Shown: piece by piece, positions 61,063 through 64,000 of the stretch | How the letters are laid out: each line of letters starts with the position of its first letter | Position numbering within the stretch: position 1 is the stretch's first letter | Assembly: GCF_003814915.1 (NCBI RefSeq) | Contig: NZ_RKQK01000001.1 | Span: 698,031-762,030 of the forward strand | From: Pacificibacter maritimus | GTDB lineage: Bacteria > Pseudomonadota > Alphaproteobacteria > Rhodobacterales > Rhodobacteraceae | Length of the DNA: 64,000 nucleotides | Reading direction: 5' to 3' | Translations under genes and position numbers: made by a program | The notes under the pieces: model-generated | What the model saw: the letters and a program-made list of their open reading frames with translations, nothing else | What the model was told of the DNA's origin: nothing | Database searches by the model: none

Positions 61063-61755
61063 CTATTCAGGGCATGTTCTAGGCAGATACGGATTGCGCA
61101 TAGGATCGAGTGGATCAAAACGCATCCCTTTTTTTGACCAGTTGTATAGTTGAAACTGCCCGTCATTTTGCGTCACAAGGATGGCATGATAATCCCAAAT
61201 ATAATGGCCATTCGAACTGGTGTTTTGAGAGGCAACCTCAGGCAAGCGCATCTGCCATATCGAGCGTAATTCTGTCGTATAGTCCCCTTGGGTGGGCATC
61301 AAAATACAAGCGATCTCACTGGGGCTTTGCACCCCGCGATGGAAATACATCCCAAGCGCAGCGCCCCATGACCACACAGCAGCCAGCATGAGCATCAGCC
61401 CACCTGCGCCAATGGGCGCAAAACGGCGGGATCTGCGCGAAATAATAGCCCCGATCATCAAAAGATAGCCCGCAAAGCCAAGGACAAAAAACAGCAAGAT
61501 GCCAGCATTCGCAGATCTGCCCTCTGCCCATGTCATCACCGTCAAAAGCCCGCCGATCATGCAGGTCGCAACGGCCGTAGCGACGGTGGTTTTTGCGGGC
61601 CAGACGCGGCTATTTTCGGATTTTCGAACCATCTGCGCCATAGCCAGCCCCAAAACGCAACAGGCCGCAATCATGATTGCGCCTCTTTCAGGCGATGTTG
61701 GAAACCAACTGCTGATCCAAATCAGCAAGACCACAAAGGGCGCGAAGATTTTCAA
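61063..61755 (-). CDS. Uncharacterised membrane protein
   Basis: 230 residues from a TTG at 61755 with GGAGG 12 bases upstream. Five hydrophobic segments in the first 145 residues (about 4-20, 26-42, 57-75, 82-104 and 114-136). A soluble C-terminal part ends in KKGMRFDPLDPMRNPYLPRTCPE. I recognise no family; the soluble part contains NGHYIWDYHAILVTQNDGQFQLYNW. The next gene upstream (61792) is 36 bases away on the same strand, so the two may be an operon of unknown envelope function. Confidence 0.55.
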   Translation of the reverse strand: MKIFAPFVVLLIWISSWFPTSPERGAIMIAACCVLGLAMAQMVRKSENSRVWPAKTTVATAVATCMIGGLLTVMTWAEGRSANAGILLFFVLGFAGYLLMIGAIISRRSRRFAPIGAGGLMLMLAAVWSWGAALGMYFHRGVQSPSEIACILMPTQGDYTTELRSIWQMRLPEVASQNTSSNGHYIWDYHAILVTQNDGQFQLYNWSKKGMRFDPLDPMRNPYLPRTCPE

Positions 61756-61791
61756 ACTGACCTACCTCCCAAGTGCGGCCTGCGCGCGCCG

Positions 61792-62805
61792 CTAATAAGA
61801 TGCGTTGACAAAATATATGTTGTCCACGCGGTTATTTTGCCCAAAGTCGATCACCATGGTCCATTCGGGATCAGACACTGCATTATCCATACAAACATGT
61901 GACGCAAAACTGGACGCAGTGGCCGTATAGCCGTTGGGCACAGTCCCCAAAAGGCGGATGACTTCGCCGCGTGTCAAACCCACGCGCAACCCAGATGGCA
62001 TTTTCCAATCGGGGGATGTGGTGGACAAGGCCACCACGGTCTCTTGGAAAATGTCCACCTCAAGTCCAACCAGCGTCATGCGATCTATGGCCTGACCGCG
62101 CCCCATGGGATCGGCATCAATGGCCTCTGGGGATCCAAGTTTGCCGAGCACTCTCAAGGAATCGCCCATGCGCACGCCCCCCAGACTAAATTCGGTCGCA
62201 GGCAGACAATATTCGCGGGGATCAACGCTGGGGTTTGCGCGTAAAATCGAAGTGGGCCTGGGCTGAATATCTTGCGACACCCATGTGAACGAATAGGAAT
62301 CCCACGCAAGACCCGCGGCTTGTTTAAGATCATGAAGACCGCCGCCAAAGCCGTAACTCACCGTGTCTGGGACACATTCAAGACTGGCTGCGGGCACACC
62401 GCTTTCTGTCACCTCAACCCAACCAAAGCGCCTGATATCGCTTTGCATGTCTTCTTCAGAAAAGGGACGATCAAAACCACCGCCAACATTATAGGCATAA
62501 TCGCCGTTGTAGAATGTGATGTTTTCATGGATCGATATGCCCGATCCTGACCAAGGTTTATAATCAACGCGCTCAATGGTTTCTGACAGGACTAACTCAG
62601 CAGGTCCGCCGGTTGGTCCATAGCTATAGGTTGCGATGTGGTCATCGAAACACACGAAAACTTCGGTATCGCGGCCTTCAATTTGACAAGAGGTAAAGAC
62701 CTCTTGCCCCTGTGCGCAGCCTGCTTGCGCCTCGCCGGCCAGCACGACGGCCCAAAACAATAGATACAGACCAAAGCTTTGTCTCAATCCCCTGCCCTCA
62801 TTCAC
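61792..62805 (-). CDS. Uncharacterised exported protein with BamE-like repeats
   Basis: 337 residues from a GTG at 62805. Signal peptide to about residue 28 (AEAQAGCAQGQEV). The C-terminal half has two short motifs resembling the BamE/SmpA 'GM-x-V-LG' element: GVRMGDSLRVLGKLGSPEAI and GLRVGLTRGEVIRLLGTVPNGY. Cys residues at several places could form disulfides. No enzymatic signature. Probably periplasmic; sits upstream of the membrane protein at 61063. I found no similarity I could name for the first half. Confidence 0.6.
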   Translation of the reverse strand: MNEGRGLRQSFGLYLLFWAVVLAGEAQAGCAQGQEVFTSCQIEGRDTEVFVCFDDHIATYSYGPTGGPAELVLSETIERVDYKPWSGSGISIHENITFYNGDYAYNVGGGFDRPFSEEDMQSDIRRFGWVEVTESGVPAASLECVPDTVSYGFGGGLHDLKQAAGLAWDSYSFTWVSQDIQPRPTSILRANPSVDPREYCLPATEFSLGGVRMGDSLRVLGKLGSPEAIDADPMGRGQAIDRMTLVGLEVDIFQETVVALSTTSPDWKMPSGLRVGLTRGEVIRLLGTVPNGYTATASSFASHVCMDNAVSDPEWTMVIDFGQNNRVDNIYFVNASY

Positions 62806-62904
62806 CGATCAACCTCTCACTTTGGCCAATGATGATTGCCTTGGAAATGAAAGTCTACAGTTTAAAGACCTGCTTAAAAATCTGCACCGTGGCGCTATCG
62901 AAAA

Positions 62905-62932
62905 GCTGTCTCTCGATACCTCAAGAGACAGC
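62905..62932 (-). terminator. Terminator of the NAD(P)-binding protein gene
   Basis: GCTGTCTCT (62905-62913) pairs with AGAGACAGC (62924-62932); read on the minus strand the stem is followed by TTTT. Confidence 0.8.
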
Positions 62933-62955
62933 CGATACTTCGATCATGGCGGTGC

Positions 62956-63597
62956 TTACTTTTCCGAAATAACGGGGGTTTCTTTGATGTGACTGGCGTT
63001 TTCAACAGCTGACAACATAAATCCAGCCACAGCACTGCGACGCACCATCATACCAGGTTTAGGGCTGGTGGCCGTGCCAACGATCAAGGTTTTCTCCTTT
63101 TCGCTGTTCGACAGCCCCATTGCACGAACCAAAGTCCAATCGGTTTGTGAGGCGCGGAAGGTCTTTTCGGCTGAATTGTGATCGGCATAGGCATATTTCA
63201 AGTTTGTACGATTGATCATAAACTTCATGAACCATGGGGCAGAGGCAAAGCTGTCGCCAACACCAGCGGCCGACAAGAAAACAACGCGTTGCTTGCCCAA
63301 AGCTGAAATGTTTTCAGCAACTTGCGTCAAGATTTTTTCAGTGCTCACAGGCTTGGCCCAAGGGGCATCCGAAGTACGTGGATTGTTCAAAGCAACAAGA
63401 ATGGCGTCCACATTCTGTGCCGCACCCGCCACATCTGCGGCATCTGTTGGCGTGCCTTTGATCAATGTCAGTCCATCGCGCGGTGTAACTTTGCTTGGAT
63501 CGCGCACCAAGGCTGTGATCGCGTGACCTTTGGCAAGACCCTGTGCGACAATGTGCTGCCCAGTGCGCCCAGTGGCGCCTAATACGAGTAAGTTCAT
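62956..63597 (-). CDS. NAD(P)-binding protein, atypical SDR
   Basis: 213 residues. N-terminal Rossmann motif MNLLVLGATGRTGQHIVAQGL, the GTPTDAADVAGA segment, and VVFLSAAGVGDS instead of a catalytic Tyr-x3-Lys pair, typical of NAD(P)H-binding atypical SDRs (NmrA/YwnB-like). Could sense or use NADPH; the substrate is unknown. AAAGGAAAAAAC precedes the ATG. It is 35 bases downstream of the dioxygenase gene at the window edge and probably co-transcribed. Confidence 0.85.
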   Translation of the reverse strand: MNLLVLGATGRTGQHIVAQGLAKGHAITALVRDPSKVTPRDGLTLIKGTPTDAADVAGAAQNVDAILVALNNPRTSDAPWAKPVSTEKILTQVAENISALGKQRVVFLSAAGVGDSFASAPWFMKFMINRTNLKYAYADHNSAEKTFRASQTDWTLVRAMGLSNSEKEKTLIVGTATSPKPGMMVRRSAVAGFMLSAVENASHIKETPVISEK

Positions 63598-63632
63598 GTT
63601 TTTTCCTTTTGTCAGGCTGGTGCGCAGCGCAA

Positions 63633-64000
63633 TCAGCCGAATTTATAATTGGAGACTGTGATCCCAGTGATCTCACTGGTGTCATGAAAAATCCGCTCTG
63701 CTGGTTCATTTTCAGCAGCACCAAGCGCCACGAATAACGGCACCAAATGGTCTTCTTCGTCATGGCAAATGCGCGCAGAAGGCGCGGTTTCCCAATTCAA
63801 AATGGCGTTCAATCGCGCCTCTGGTGAGGCTTTCATCGCGTCAAAGAGCCAAGCATCGAATTCAGCAGAAGGCGCAGTGCCTCCGCTGCGCATCAGGCGC
63901 ATATTGTGGAAACTCAAACCAGATCCAACGATCAAAATGCCCTCATTGCGCAACGGTTTCAAAGCGCGGCCTATAGCGATGTGATCAGCTGGATCATAGG
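63633..64000 (-). CDS. ygiD: 4,5-DOPA dioxygenase extradiol family protein, C-terminal part
   Basis: The frame stays open to the right edge, so the start is outside. The visible 122 residues include DHIAIGRALKPLRNEGILIVGSGLSFHN, with the His of the class III extradiol dioxygenase active site, and HDEEDHLVPLFVALGAA. These match the LigB/DODA family (E. coli YgiD). The family cleaves catechols such as DOPA; the natural substrate in bacteria is unclear. Upstream of the NAD(P)-binding gene on the same strand. Confidence 0.85.
   Translation of the reverse strand, partial: YDPADHIAIGRALKPLRNEGILIVGSGLSFHNMRLMRSGGTAPSAEFDAWLFDAMKASPEARLNAILNWETAPSARICHDEEDHLVPLFVALGAAENEPAERIFHDTSEITGITVSNYKFG

Noticed and set aside
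49221-64000. Integrated prophage or integrative element at tRNA-Asn
   Set aside because: No integrase, structural phage gene, transposase or repeated tRNA end could be found in the window.

Overview
The window looks like chromosomal DNA of a marine alphaproteobacterium of the order Rhodobacterales (Roseobacter group). The grounds are a circularly permuted two-piece tmRNA gene with the tag ANDNKAPMALAA next to an alpha-type SspB, an aerobic-type B12 gene set (cobK, cbiD, cobA, cobB), a TrgAB pair, acuI for acrylyl-CoA detoxification, an Entner-Doudoroff style pgi-pgl-zwf block, the magnesium-type HemB and several small families common in this order (DUF1289, DUF4169, SYLF lipoprotein). Species cannot be named from the sequence alone.

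Layout. 1-8 kb: 5' end of mfd, a membrane protein, hemB, a SYLF lipoprotein, a Ppx/GppA phosphatase, then a one-carbon/corrinoid block (small conserved protein, methyltetrahydrofolate methyltransferase, rRNA pseudouridine synthase, Fe-S/ASKHA reductive activator) and tRNA-Gly(CCC). 8-12 kb: zwf-pgl-pgi with a palindromic operator upstream. 12.5-15.9 kb: radical SAM protein, HNH nuclease, a 39-residue membrane microprotein, an esterase and an AlkA-like glycosylase. 15.9-21.3 kb: B12 biosynthesis and an MFS carrier. 21.4-30.3 kb: trgB-trgA-cfa, photolyase, Atm1-type exporter, LysM protein, LOG protein, Fe/Mn superoxide dismutase. 30.6-38.3 kb: ccmI-ruvX-DUF1289, acuI, ssrA, sspB, fumC and small genes. 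38.3-49.3 kb: cimA-cysS, mazG, an iron-binding protein, rnd, purM-purN, tRNA(CAT), an orphan histidine kinase, a metallo-hydrolase and tRNA-Asn.

From the tRNA-Asn gene onward (49.3-64 kb) the gene content becomes accessory. A LysR/DsbA-like/degenerate metallo-beta-lactamase block with visibly GC-richer codon choice comes first. It is followed by a TRAP transporter, an esterase, a TetR regulator and a cytoplasmic GH3 glycosidase, whose two divergent promoter regions carry nearly identical operator-like palindromes. Then come an exported intradiol dioxygenase facing a feruloyl-esterase-like hydrolase, two uncharacterised envelope proteins, an NAD(P)-binding protein and the 3' part of an extradiol dioxygenase.

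The best candidate for an undescribed system is the TetR/GH3/TRAP/esterase set. I infer a self-contained uptake and hydrolysis module for a glycoside, probably acylated. Its DctP protein lacks the arginine that normally binds the substrate carboxylate, which fits an uncharged ligand. All functional statements are from sequence reading only; no searches were run.
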